Of a DNA stretch of 64,000 bases, positions 8,720-17,640 are shown one piece after another. Numbering within the stretch: the stretch's first letter is position 1; every line of letters begins with the position of its first letter. Under the pieces are notes generated by a model. That model was not told the DNA's origin and searched no databases. It saw only the letters and a list, made by a program, of their open reading frames with translations. Origin of the DNA: Candidatus Eiseniibacteriota bacterium (GTDB taxonomy: Bacteria > Eisenbacteria > RBG-16-71-46 > CAIMUX01); assembly GCA_016712505.1 (NCBI GenBank), contig JADJQY010000008.1, forward strand, positions 248,001 to 312,000, read 5' to 3'. Made by a program: the position numbers and the translations under genes.

Positions 8720-9402
8720 ATGCCCGCGATCGCCTCGCCGCGCTCCGCGGCCCGCACCGGGTGCTCCCCTCGATCCTGTCGGCCGACTTCGCGGCGCTGG
8801 CCGCGTCGTTTCTTCCCCTGGAGGAGGCCGGCTGTGAGGTGTTGCACCTCGATGTGATGGACGGCCACTTCGTGCCGAACATCACCTTCGGACCTCCGCT
8901 GGTGAAGTCGATTCGCGCCCGGAGCCACGCCTTTCTCGACACGCACCTGATGATCGATGATCCGCTCCGCTACCTCGAACCGTTCGCGCGGGCCGGATCC
9001 GATCTCTGCACGGTGCACTGCGAACTGCCGCTCGATCCGGCCGCGCTTGCCGCCGAGGCGGCTCGGGTCGACACCTGTCTTGGGGTGGCGATTCGCCCCT
9101 CGACCTCGCTCGACGCTGCGGTCGAGCGCTGGGCCCCATTCGTCGATCTCATCCTCGTGATGAGCGTCGAGCCGGGATTCGGGGGACAGAAGTTCATGCC
9201 CGCGGCGGTGGAACGTCTGCAACGCGCGGCAGAAATCTCCGCGCGACACGGCGTCGCCCCGATCCTCGAGGTCGACGGCGGCATCGATGCGAACACCGCC
9301 CCGCTGGTCCGCGCGGGCGGCGCCTCCTGGCTCGTCGCCGGGAGTGCAGTTTTCGGCAACCCCTCCCCGGTAGACGCGTGGAGGCAACTGAGCCGCGACT
9401 AG
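8716..9402 (+). CDS. rpe: Ribulose-phosphate 3-epimerase
   Basis: A 228-residue TIM-barrel enzyme interconverting ribulose-5-phosphate and xylulose-5-phosphate. The metal and catalytic motif HLDVMDGHFVPN (D46, D49) is intact, as are the flexible loop MSVEPGFGGQKF and the second catalytic Asp in EVDGGI. The length is normal. The ATG overlaps the stop of the PASTA gene (ATGA), so it is the last member of the coupled run from yajC. Confidence 0.96.
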   Translation: MNARDRLAALRGPHRVLPSILSADFAALAASFLPLEEAGCEVLHLDVMDGHFVPNITFGPPLVKSIRARSHAFLDTHLMIDDPLRYLEPFARAGSDLCTVHCELPLDPAALAAEAARVDTCLGVAIRPSTSLDAAVERWAPFVDLILVMSVEPGFGGQKFMPAAVERLQRAAEISARHGVAPILEVDGGIDANTAPLVRAGGASWLVAGSAVFGNPSPVDAWRQLSRD

Positions 9403-9446
9403 GGTCGAGCGCGGCACCCAACGGACAGACACCTGAGGAGTTCATC

Positions 9447-10799
9447 ATGGGTTTCGCTCGACTCCGCGCGGCGCTGTTCGCCGCGCCCTGCCTCGCTCTC
9501 GCTCTCGCCTTGGCTCCCAACTCCGCGCACGCCGATCAATGGTGGGGCGGATTCGGTCCGGCCGGTCCCGGAATCCCCGGTGGTCTGAACGGTCCGGTCT
9601 ACGCCCTGCTCGAACACCAGGATCTGCTCTACGTCGGTGGAGACTTCACGCAGGCCGGCGAGGTCGCCTGTAGCAACATCGCGATCTGGGACGGCTCCAT
9701 GTGGACGCCGCTCGGCGCCGGGGTCAACGGCACGGTGCGTACCTTGGCCGCCTACGGCACGAGTGTGATGGTCGGGGGGGACTTCACCGAGGCCGGGGGC
9801 GAACCGCGCGGCCGGATCGCGCGCTGGGACGACGGATGGATTCCGGCCCCACCCCCTCTCGACGGCTCGGTCCAGACCCTCTACGTCGACGGAACCACGC
9901 TCTACGCCGGAGGCGACTTTCTCAACTCCGGCGCCACGCCGCTGAACCGGACCGGGATCTGGAACGGCGCCGACTGGTCGCCGATCGGCGCGGGGGTCAA
10001 CGCCCGCGTCTCCTGCTTCGCCCCCTTCGGCGGCGACCTGATCGTCGGCGGCTGGTTCAACCTGGCCGGCGGAACGGCGGTCAACCGGATCGCCAGCTTC
10101 GACGGCGCCGACTACTCCGGTCTCGGACTCGGGCTCAACGGTCCCGCCTGGGCCGCGCGACCCTTCGAGGGGGAGATCGCGGTCGGCGGCTTCTTCGAGT
10201 TCGCCGGCACCGAGCTCACCTTCGGGGTGGCTCGCTGGGACGGGATCGCCTGGCAGCCGTATGGCGCCGGCCTCGGCGGCAACGTGGTCGCCTTCACCGA
10301 GTGGCAAGGGGACCTGGTCGCCGGCGGTTGGTACGAGATCTCGAATGGCATCGAGACCAATCGCATCGCCCGCTGGGACGGCACGTCCTGGCTCGGATTC
10401 GACGACGGAGTCGACAACCGCGTCCACGCCGTCGCCACCTTTCGCGGCGCCCTCTACGTCGGCGGCGAGTTCCTGAACGCCAGCAACGTGCCGTCGCTCC
10501 GTATCGCCCGCTGGGACGCCGGCTCGAGTTCCGTCGGCGTGGCGCTCTCTTCCGGGCTCCCTCGGTTGCTTTTGTCGCCCAATCCCGCTCGCAGCTTGGT
10601 CGCCTACAGTCTCGAGGGACTCCAAAGCCTGACCCACCTCCGGATTCTCACCCCCGACGGCCGCGAGGTCGCCCGGAAGTCCGGCCCCCTCGGCACCTCC
10701 GGCCGCCTCGACCTCTCCTCCCTGGCCCCCGGCGTCTACCTCGTCGAAGGAGCGAGCGGCGGGCGCCCTCTGCGGGCCAGGCTCGTCCGGAGTCGCTGA
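9447..10799 (+). CDS. Secreted beta-propeller protein with C-terminal sorting tail
   Basis: A 450-residue exported protein. A signal peptide (residues 1-27, ending NSAHA) is followed by about eight imperfect 45-residue repeats of the form VGGDF..AG....RIARWDG..W..LG.G, a multi-bladed propeller. The last 85 residues (LLLSPNPARSLVAYSLEG to the end) resemble the Por-secretion type A sorting domain (NP start, LDLSSLAPGVYLVE). This suggests surface delivery by a type IX-like pathway, but no por genes are in the window. GAGGAG precedes the ATG. Ligand or function is unknown. Confidence 0.82.
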   Translation: MGFARLRAALFAAPCLALALALAPNSAHADQWWGGFGPAGPGIPGGLNGPVYALLEHQDLLYVGGDFTQAGEVACSNIAIWDGSMWTPLGAGVNGTVRTLAAYGTSVMVGGDFTEAGGEPRGRIARWDDGWIPAPPPLDGSVQTLYVDGTTLYAGGDFLNSGATPLNRTGIWNGADWSPIGAGVNARVSCFAPFGGDLIVGGWFNLAGGTAVNRIASFDGADYSGLGLGLNGPAWAARPFEGEIAVGGFFEFAGTELTFGVARWDGIAWQPYGAGLGGNVVAFTEWQGDLVAGGWYEISNGIETNRIARWDGTSWLGFDDGVDNRVHAVATFRGALYVGGEFLNASNVPSLRIARWDAGSSSVGVALSSGLPRLLLSPNPARSLVAYSLEGLQSLTHLRILTPDGREVARKSGPLGTSGRLDLSSLAPGVYLVEGASGGRPLRARLVRSR

Positions 10800-10932
10800 G
10801 CCGATTCCCGATCGTTCAGTCAAGAAGCGAGGCGCGCGAGCGTTCACGCAGCAGATCCCGAGTTGCCCCCCGGTATCTCGGGTGATAGCCTGTTCGCACC
10901 TCGGCTCACCGCGAAGAGGAGGATGTCTGCTC

Positions 10933-11325
10933 ATGCTGGCTTACGCCCCTCACAACAGCCGCCCCTTGATTCGGATTCTTGGCGTTCTCGTACTCGTTCT
11001 GGGGGTAGTAGTCGCTCTGACCCCTGGTCCGACATCCGCGCTGGCGCAGGAAGGAGACGCGCCGCTACCAACCTGCCCGGGGATTGGCTACCCGTGCATT
11101 CTCGGGAAGGGGGATTGGTACTCGGTCGGAGACAAGCTCCAGTTCATCGGTGACAGCAACTATTCCACGCAGACGGCCGGATCCTGCGAGGACTGTTGGG
11201 ATCTATGGGACTCCTGCCTCCTCGAGAACGGATTCTTGTTTCGCAAAGTGACGAACTTCAACGGCTCCACCTGCACGTACACACCGTCATCGACCTGCGA
11301 CATCGTCCGCACGGTGTGCTGCTAA
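10933..11325 (+). CDS. Cys-rich secreted protein, truncated by an in-frame TAA
   Basis: A 130-residue open frame with a hydrophobic signal (ILGVLVLVLGVVVALTPG, cleavage near ALAQ) and a mature part rich in Cys (CPGIGYPC, SCEDCWDLWDSC, VCC). GAGGAGG lies upstream of the ATG at 10933. The TAA at 11323-11325 does not look like the natural end: the same frame continues with the same Cys-rich character to a TAG at 11527-11529. No family is recognised. The annotated protein is therefore probably the N-terminal two thirds of a 198-residue disulfide-rich protein. Confidence 0.6.
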   Translation: MLAYAPHNSRPLIRILGVLVLVLGVVVALTPGPTSALAQEGDAPLPTCPGIGYPCILGKGDWYSVGDKLQFIGDSNYSTQTAGSCEDCWDLWDSCLLENGFLFRKVTNFNGSTCTYTPSSTCDIVRTVCC

Positions 11326-11529
11326 TTTTGGACTGGGGCGCCCTGCGGCAATTGCACAGCCGCGTGCAAACCGTGCGACATGTGTATGTCTATTTGGGAA
11401 GTGATCTCCTACACGCCTGATGGGAACACCGGACGTGGCTGCTACAAGCTCGAACTCGTTTCAGATTGCCCGGTGGGAGATTGTCTGCACGGAAATCCAG
11501 GATGCAGCTACCGGACCTGGGATCAATAG
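11326..11529 (+). pseudogene. Read-through C-terminal part of the Cys-rich secreted protein
   Basis: These 67 codons continue the frame of the gene ending at 11325. They encode a further Cys-rich segment (PCGNCTAACKPCDMCMS, then more Cys in SDCPVGDC and GNPGCSYR) and end at TAG 11527-11529, 19 bp before the next gene. There is no start signal of its own. The composition (11 Cys in 67 residues, matching the upstream part) argues that it belongs to the preceding gene and was separated by a nonsense mutation, or is reached by stop read-through. Confidence 0.6.
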
Positions 11530-11548
11530 GTTCTCGAAAGGAGGGCGT

Positions 11549-12343
11549 ATGAGACGGAGTTCCCGATCGATCGGAACCCTGCGCAACACGGCGCTTCTGC
11601 CGTTGCTGTCGCTCTGCGCAGGCCTGTGTTCCGGGGTGCGTGCGGGCGGCGCGGTCCAGTCCCTGCCATCTGGCGGATCAACGGGCACCACGGTGTGGAC
11701 ACCAACAGGGGAGACCTGCTCCGGTGCACAGCTCGCCGTGCACCACGACGGCACGTTCGAGGGTGGCTACGCCTGGGACGGCTATGGGGTGGACACTCCG
11801 TACGTGGGTGCGTGGGGCGAGGCGTACTCACTCGGCCCCGGCACGGTTCGGTGCGTTGTCCTGTGGCATTCGCAGATCGGTGAGTACGTCGGCGCCTCGA
11901 CCGATGTCTACCTCTGGGGGGGAGGAGTGACCACCGAACCGGATCTCGTTCTCGCAGTCGTGACCGGGGTGCAACTCGCCGACATCCCGGTCTGGCCCCA
12001 GGTTGGGGTTTTCGAGGTCGCCTTGGATGCCTCGATTTCGGGAGAGTTCACTGCTGGATCCTGGGGTAACTGGCCTGGGCAGTACGGACAGTATTTCTGG
12101 CTGGTGGATCGGGACGGACCCCTGGGTGTGCCGTGGACTCTGGTCGGCCTTGACACCGGCTGGGAACCGGGGTGGCATCTGGTACCAGAGGTTGGCCCAT
12201 TTGGAGGGGTCCACTCGATGGGGGTTGGAGTTCGGTTCGAGCCGGACACGCCAGTCCCGGTGGCGCCCGCGTCTTGGGGTCGGGTGAAGCGCCTCTTCGA
12301 AACGGCAGGGGGCTCCAGGTGGATCGCAGGCCCCAGTGGGTAG
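11549..12343 (+). CDS. Secreted protein of a window-paralogous family (PVPV..SW.RVK tail)
   Basis: A 264-residue exported protein with a signal peptide (residues 1-34, ending SGVRAGG) and a mature region dense in Gly, Trp and Tyr. An excellent AAAGGAGG lies 6 nt before the ATG. The C-terminal half (from DVYLWGGG) aligns by eye with the decayed gene at 56897-57413: shared elements are a YxW strand, an EF(T/S)A..W.GYW-like core, a DRDG turn, and the ending RFEPDTPVPV...SWGRVK versus MFEPSPPVPV...SWARVK. Function is unknown. It directly follows the broken Cys-rich gene. Confidence 0.7.
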   Translation: MRRSSRSIGTLRNTALLPLLSLCAGLCSGVRAGGAVQSLPSGGSTGTTVWTPTGETCSGAQLAVHHDGTFEGGYAWDGYGVDTPYVGAWGEAYSLGPGTVRCVVLWHSQIGEYVGASTDVYLWGGGVTTEPDLVLAVVTGVQLADIPVWPQVGVFEVALDASISGEFTAGSWGNWPGQYGQYFWLVDRDGPLGVPWTLVGLDTGWEPGWHLVPEVGPFGGVHSMGVGVRFEPDTPVPVAPASWGRVKRLFETAGGSRWIAGPSG

Positions 12344-12739
12344 CGGTGCGCCTGGCGGAGCGCTCGCTGGTCGTCGCATGGCGCCGCCGCAGCGCGATCG
12401 ATATGAGAATTGGTCGCATTACTGGGCTTCCGCCTCCGCCCCGGGGCCGGGGAGGCGGGATCCGCTGTTGCACCCGCCGTCCTGGCCTCGACCGCGCGCA
12501 GTCCTCTCTGATCACTGGACCTGGCCGGGTTTCCGCCCTTGCGAACCCGGACCCCGGTTCGGTACCTTTCGAACTTCGTGCAGTTTGTACCCCGGCCGGA
12601 ACCCCGGGCAGGGTCTTGTGCGTCCTGAAAGTATCGATCGCACCGATCGGCGCGCGGCCCTTGTGGCCCCGGCGCCGTCGGTGAGGCGCGCCCGCGGCGC
12701 ACGATCGGTTCGCGGGGTCCTTAGGCCTTTGGTACACGC
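12344..12739 (+). other. Gap before ffh with a GC hairpin
   Basis: About 400 bp without a convincing gene. The one structured element is the inverted repeat CCGCCTCC (12430-12437) and GGAGGCGG (12451-12458), whose loop also pairs (CCCC/GGGG). It has no following T-run, so it is at most a weak or Rho-assisted terminator for the upstream secreted-protein genes. No SRP RNA could be recognised here despite the neighbouring ffh, and no clear promoter was found. Confidence 0.4.
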
Positions 12740-14065
<1,326 letters not shown>

Positions 14066-14139
14066 CCCGGCGGTTTGGAAGGGTCCCGTGGGGACCGGTC
14101 TTGAGTCGGAACGGCAATCGAAAGGAAGGTGAATCGAGA

Positions 14140-14391
14140 ATGGTCGTGATTCGCATGCAACGTGCGGGCGGCAAGAACAAGCCGACCTACCGCGTGGTGG
14201 TGGCCGATCAGCGCTTCCAGCGCGACGGACGTTTCCTGGAGAAGCTCGGATACTACGATCCGAAGCCTTCGACCCCGCTCCTGTCGATCGACGTGGCGCG
14301 GGCCGACGAGTGGATCGCCAAGGGCGCTCAGCCCTCTCCGGCGGTCGCAGTGCTGCTCAAGAAGGCGAAGGCGGCGCAGGTCACGGCCTAG
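14140..14391 (+). CDS. rpsP: 30S ribosomal protein S16
   Basis: An 83-residue bS16 beginning MVVIRMQRAGGKNKPTYRVV with the conserved YYDP turn and DEWIAKGAQPSP. AAAGGAAGG sits upstream of the ATG at 14140; a TTG at 14101 is in frame but would add 13 unrelated residues. The position between ffh and the KH-domain gene is the standard one. The roughly 190-bp gap that follows has two small hairpins (14437-14452 and 14553-14564), the second just before the next ribosome-binding site, so post-transcriptional control is possible but unproven. Confidence 0.97.
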   Translation: MVVIRMQRAGGKNKPTYRVVVADQRFQRDGRFLEKLGYYDPKPSTPLLSIDVARADEWIAKGAQPSPAVAVLLKKAKAAQVTA

Positions 14392-14585
14392 ACCTTCGCC
14401 TCTCGGGGAGTACGCACGACCCGGGATGCCGCGGAATTGGGACGCTTCCCAAGGCCAAGGCGGATGTTCGAGACGGTGATAGGGCCGACCACGACGACGA
14501 CAACGCATCGGGCGACGACGAAATCGCCCGACCACGACGAATGCGAGCGCGTCCCCCAAGGGGGAGCGCAGGTGAAAGCGAGACG

Positions 14586-14828
14586 ATGATGCCGGATCTG
14601 CAGGAACTGGTGGAGTACATCACGAAGAGCCTGGTCGACAATCCGGGCGAGGTCGAGGTCCGCGCGGTGCAGGGGGAGAAGACCACGGTCTACGAACTGC
14701 GCGTCGGACAGGGCGACCTGGGAAAGGTGATCGGGAAGCACGGGCGCACCATCCGCGCCATCCGCACGCTCCTCTCGGCTTCGGCGACGAAGGCGAACGT
14801 GCGCGCGGTGCTCGAGATCCTGGAGTAG
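14586..14828 (+). CDS. khpA: KH-domain RNA-binding protein KhpA
   Basis: An 80-residue single-KH protein with the GKVIGKHGRTIRAIRTLL core (GKHG being the GxxG RNA-contact loop) and the typical N terminus DLQELVEYITKSLVDNP. KhpA works with KhpB/Jag in RNA binding and, in some bacteria, cell-size control. Two ATGs are adjacent (14586 and 14589); either is acceptable. A C5-AA-G5 hairpin at 14553-14564 lies about 20 nt upstream. Its last base overlaps the GTG of rimM. Confidence 0.92.
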   Translation: MMPDLQELVEYITKSLVDNPGEVEVRAVQGEKTTVYELRVGQGDLGKVIGKHGRTIRAIRTLLSASATKANVRAVLEILE

Positions 14829-15646
14829 TGACGCAGCAGGTGGGTAGCGATCGGGTCCTGATCGGCCGGATCATCAAGGTCTTCGGCATCCGTGGCGAGG
14901 TGTCGGTCGAAGCCACCGGTGACGACCCGGATCGGTTCGCGCCGAAATCGAAGGTCTATCTGCTGCCGGGGGAGTACGGCGAGGAACGCCCGGAGGCGGG
15001 CCGGAAACTCCCGGAGCCGAAGTGTTACACGGTCGCGTCGCGACGGATGCACCTGGGGAGATATCTCCTCCGCTTCGTCGAAACGCCCGACCGCAATGCG
15101 GCGGAGCTGCTGGTCGGCCACGATCTGTTCGTGGATGCGACCGCGCTTCCGGCCCTGCCGGAAGGGACGTACTACCATTTTCAGCTCATCGGTCTCGCGG
15201 TGCGTACCGCAGACGGCAAGTTGCTCGGCACCGTCGATCGGGTCGTGCAATCGGGCGCGAGTGATCTCTATCGCGTACTGGGAGCGGGCGGGGAATGGCT
15301 GATTCCGGCGCTGAAGGAGTTCGTCCGGAAGGTGGACCTCGGGGCGAGGACAATCACGCTCCAGCCGCGCGAGGATCTGCTCGAGGCGCAGAAGCAGGGC
15401 CCGGAGGACGAGGCGGAGGGCGCCGGCGCGCAGCGCCGGAAGGGGCCGCCGCCGAAGGGGCTCTCGCCGAAGGACCGGGGTCCCCGCGGCAGCGCCCCGA
15501 CGGGCAGCGAGTCGAGGGGCAGCGTATCGAGGGGCAGCGCACCGAAGCGGCGGGGATCGAAAGCTGTGGGGTCGAATCCCCCGCGGTCCGGACCGCCCGA
15601 GGCTCATCGGAGGAAGGGACCCCCTACCTCCGCGTCAGCATCCTGA
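14828..15646 (+). CDS. rimM: Ribosome maturation factor RimM with long low-complexity tail
   Basis: A 272-residue frame starting at GTG 14828, which overlaps the khpA stop. Residues about 8-180 are a normal RimM: N-terminal beta-barrel (LIGRIIKVFGIRGEVSVEA), the linker YYHFQLIGLAVRTADG and a PRC-like domain ending LIPALKEFVRKVDL. RimM assists 30S maturation by binding uS19. The remaining 90 residues are Ser/Gly/Arg/Pro/Lys-rich, include a 5-residue repeat (RGS-type) encoded by a 15-bp DNA repeat near 15495-15545, and lie over an open trmD frame. Usual RimM length is 165-180, so the tail is an addition, or the true stop was lost by frameshift. Confidence 0.9.
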   Translation: MTQQVGSDRVLIGRIIKVFGIRGEVSVEATGDDPDRFAPKSKVYLLPGEYGEERPEAGRKLPEPKCYTVASRRMHLGRYLLRFVETPDRNAAELLVGHDLFVDATALPALPEGTYYHFQLIGLAVRTADGKLLGTVDRVVQSGASDLYRVLGAGGEWLIPALKEFVRKVDLGARTITLQPREDLLEAQKQGPEDEAEGAGAQRRKGPPPKGLSPKDRGPRGSAPTGSESRGSVSRGSAPKRRGSKAVGSNPPRSGPPEAHRRKGPPTSASAS

Positions 15647-16431
15647 CCGGATTCCCCGGCATGTTTGCCGGGGCGCTGGACGAGGGGCTGATCCGGATCG
15701 CCCGTGAGGACGGGCGAGCAGAGATCAACCTGGTGGATCTGCGGGAATTCACCGACGATCCGCATCGGTCGATCGACGATTACCCCTACGGGGGCGGGCC
15801 GGGAATGATCTTGAAGGTGGAGCCGGTCGTGCGCGCGCTCGATCAGCTTCCGCCGCCCCTGGCCGACCGGCGCGAGGTGGTGATCCTGACTCCCCAGGGG
15901 GAGCGGCTCACCCAGCCGCTGGTTCGCCGGCTGCTCGAAGCGCGCGACGTGGTGCTCCTGTTCGGGCGCTACAAAGGACTGGACGAGCGGATCCGCGCCT
16001 ACGCGACCCGCGAGGTGTCGCTGGGTGACTTCATCCTCTCCGGGGGGGAGCCGGCGGCGCTGGTATTGACCGACGCCCTGGTGCGGCTGGTCCCCGGGGT
16101 GATGGGCGACATCGAGTCGGCCGAGGGGGATTCGTTCGAGCGGACGCTCCTGGATTCGGGGTACTACACCCGGCCGGAGTCGTTTCGCGGGCTGAACGTG
16201 CCGGAAGTGCTCCTCAGCGGGCACCACGGCCGGGTCGAGGTCTGGCGACGCGAGGACGCGATGACCCGCACCTGGCGACGCCGTCCGGACCTGCTGGAGC
16301 GGGCCGCGCGTTCCGGGGCCCTGACCGAGGGGGATCTCCGGTGGCTTCTGGCCAAAGGATGGACGCTCCCCGAGGGGGTGTCGCCCCCTCCGCCGGCCCG
16401 GAAGCGGGGACGATCGAAGAAGAAGGTTTGA
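15631..16431 (+). CDS. trmD: tRNA (guanine-37 N1) methyltransferase TrmD, start unclear
   Basis: A SPOUT methyltransferase that makes m1G37 to prevent frameshifting. Family homology runs from RVSILTGFPGMF (15631) with the knot motifs DYPYGGGPGM, LFGRYKGLDERI and LGDFILSGGEPAAL, then SGHHGRVEVWRR. The start given marks where homology begins, not a start codon. No ATG, GTG or TTG exists between 15295 and 15661 in this frame. The ATG at 15661 would remove the first beta strand; the ATG at 15295 would give 378 residues with a 112-residue low-complexity extension read inside rimM. A rare start (ATC 15640 or CTG 15643) coupled to the rimM stop at 15644-15646 is also possible. Confidence 0.88.
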   Translation, partial: RVSILTGFPGMFAGALDEGLIRIAREDGRAEINLVDLREFTDDPHRSIDDYPYGGGPGMILKVEPVVRALDQLPPPLADRREVVILTPQGERLTQPLVRRLLEARDVVLLFGRYKGLDERIRAYATREVSLGDFILSGGEPAALVLTDALVRLVPGVMGDIESAEGDSFERTLLDSGYYTRPESFRGLNVPEVLLSGHHGRVEVWRREDAMTRTWRRRPDLLERAARSGALTEGDLRWLLAKGWTLPEGVSPPPPARKRGRSKKKV

Positions 16432-16536
16432 AACCGACGCGGCTTCAGGTAGAACCAGAAACGCGTGTTTCGTCTGGGGGCCGATGCGGGCGGCCCTGCC
16501 AGGTTGGGTTTGCCCGCGTTAGGGAGGCGTACTGAG

Positions 16537-16905
16537 GTGGAAGTCCTGAAGAACATCGAAGCTCCGCAGATGCGGAGCGACCTGCCCGATTTCAATCCGG
16601 GCGACACGATCCGGGTGCACGTGAAGGTCATCGAGGGAGAGAAGGAGCGTCTCCAGGCGTTCCAGGGGGTCGTGATTTCCGTGCGCGGCGCCGGCCTCCG
16701 GGCCAGCTTCACCGTCCGGAAGATCTCCGACGGCGTCGGCGTCGAGCGCATCTTCCCGCTCCACTCGCCCTCGATCGCCAAGGTCGAGCTGCTCCAGCAG
16801 GGCCGCGTCCGCCGCGCCAAGATCTACTACCTCACCAACCTCAAGGGGAAGTCGGCCCGCATCAAGGAGAAGCGCGTTTCGGCCGATAAGGCTCCCAAGA
16901 AGTAG
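16537..16905 (+). CDS. rplS: 50S ribosomal protein L19
   Basis: A 122-residue bL19 with the signature FNPGDTIRVHVKVIEGEKERLQ and IFPLHSPSIAKVE, ending in the usual basic tail (AKIYYLTNLKGKSARIKEKR). The GTG at 16537 follows GGGAGG by 9 nt; upstream in-frame ATG 16465 would add 24 non-family residues. The gene ends the ribosomal cluster, and a strong terminator lies about 70 bp downstream. Confidence 0.96.
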   Translation: MEVLKNIEAPQMRSDLPDFNPGDTIRVHVKVIEGEKERLQAFQGVVISVRGAGLRASFTVRKISDGVGVERIFPLHSPSIAKVELLQQGRVRRAKIYYLTNLKGKSARIKEKRVSADKAPKK

Positions 16906-16922
16906 GGCTCCCAAGAAGTAGG
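16891..16922 (+). repeat. 16-bp tandem duplication across the rplS stop
   Basis: The unit GCTCCCAAGAAGTAGG occurs twice head to tail (16891-16906 and 16907-16922). The first copy encodes the last residues APKK and the TAG of rplS; the second gives a silent duplicate of the same end. A simple replication-slippage event without effect on the protein. Confidence 0.85.
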
Positions 16923-16977
16923 GCTCGAAAGCGTAAGCGCTCAGCTTCTACCGCGGAGATCACCCCGCGGACCCATC

Positions 16978-17015
16978 GTGAACGGTTGGCTTCGGCCAAC
17001 CGTTCACCGTTTTTT
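16978..17015 (+). terminator. Rho-independent terminator after rplS
   Basis: A perfect 13-bp stem GTGAACGGTTGGC (16978-16990) and GCCAACCGTTCAC (16995-17007) closed by a UUCG tetraloop, followed within two bases by TTTTTT (17010-17015). This is a textbook intrinsic terminator on the plus strand and ends the ffh-rplS transcription unit before the antitoxin insertion. Confidence 0.92.
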
Positions 17016-17039
17016 GGCACACTCTTCGCTCCCCTTACC

Positions 17040-17077
17040 GGTCATGGGACATTCCAACGACGCACCGACGCGGGTCG
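17040..17077 (+). repeat. Duplicated yraN 5' end, copy 1
   Basis: A 38-bp segment identical to 17641-17678, covering the yraN start codon and the first eleven codons (MGHSNDAPTRV). The similarity extends imperfectly about 25 bp upstream (TGGCAC..CTC..TCGCT conserved in both). From its ATG (17044) the frame runs on, without stop, into the antitoxin gene. It marks the left border of the inserted segment between rplS and yraN. Confidence 0.9.
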
Positions 17078-17205
17078 GCAGCGCAGGGACGCGCGTAGGC
17101 TGGCCGACAAAGGAAGGGCTGCGACAGAGTCCGCTGTCTATTCTTGTAGCGTCGAAACAGCGGTCCCCAGGTCGAGCGTGGTCGCGGCCGATCCTTGAGC
17201 ATGAT

Positions 17206-17223
17206 AGCATCAAATATGATGCT
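17206..17223 (+). promoter_or_regulatory. Palindromic operator/promoter of the antitoxin
   Basis: The inverted repeat AGCATC-AAATAT-GATGCT lies 25 bp before the antitoxin ATG inside a short AT-rich patch that stands out from the GC-rich surroundings, and it contains a good -10 match, TATGAT (17215-17220). Phd-type antitoxins repress their own operon through such palindromes, so this is probably the autoregulatory operator. Confidence 0.6.
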
Positions 17224-17247
17224 TATTTACTGCGGTGGAGTCATCCC

Positions 17248-17544
17248 ATGCTGGACCTGTCGAAGGACATTCGATCCCTTTCGGACTTCAAACGGCACAC
17301 CTCAGCCTTCGCCGACGACTTACGCAAAAGCGGCCGTCCTCTCGTCTTGACGGTCAACGGTTCCGCGAGACTCGTTGTTCAGGATGCCGAGGCGTATCAA
17401 AGGCTCCTGGAGCTGGCCGAACGCGCTGAGACCATCGAGGGCATCCGGGCCGGCCTCGAGTCGATGGCTCGCGCCGAGTCGGTTCCGGCGTCCGAGGTCC
17501 TGGCGGCGATGCGCGCAAAGCTCGGAGCAGAGAAGCCCCGGTGA
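17248..17544 (+). CDS. Phd/YefM-family antitoxin
   Basis: A 98-residue antitoxin: the N terminus (DLSKDIRSLSDFKRHTSAF) matches the Phd DNA-binding fold, followed by LVLTVNGSARLVVQDAEAYQRLLE and a charged C-terminal toxin-binding tail. GGTGGAG precedes the ATG. It normally binds and neutralises a RelE/ParE-type toxin encoded immediately downstream and represses the operon with it. Here the toxin gene overlaps the stop (GTGA) but is truncated after 16 codons. The gene sits between rplS and yraN, flanked by duplicated yraN starts, so it was inserted into a conserved cluster. Confidence 0.87.
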   Translation: MLDLSKDIRSLSDFKRHTSAFADDLRKSGRPLVLTVNGSARLVVQDAEAYQRLLELAERAETIEGIRAGLESMARAESVPASEVLAAMRAKLGAEKPR

Positions 17545-17591
17545 AATTCCGGGTCCTCGTCGAGCCGCCGGCAGCCTCCACGGTGCTCTGA
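17541..17591 (+). pseudogene. Truncated RelE/ParE-type toxin stub
   Basis: GTG at 17541 overlaps the antitoxin stop in the GTGA arrangement typical of these modules. The sixteen codons give MKFRVLVEPPAASTVL, whose first eleven residues match the N terminus of RelE/ParE toxins (K(Y/F)RVLVEPPA). The sequence then leaves the family and stops, with the second yraN copy starting about 50 bp later. The catalytic part is missing, so no toxin can be made from here. Confidence 0.7.
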
Positions 17592-17640
17592 GCGACTGGT
17601 CTTCCGCGGCGCTGCTGGCACGCTCCTCGCTTCAGTCCTG

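Noticed and set aside
9399..10934. A 511-codon minus-strand frame opposite the secreted propeller protein
   Set aside because: Repetitive Gly/Ala/Glu/Val composition mirrors the propeller repeats on the plus strand.
12344..12739. Signal recognition particle RNA near ffh
   Set aside because: The conserved tetraloop and asymmetric-loop sequence of 4.5S RNA was not found.
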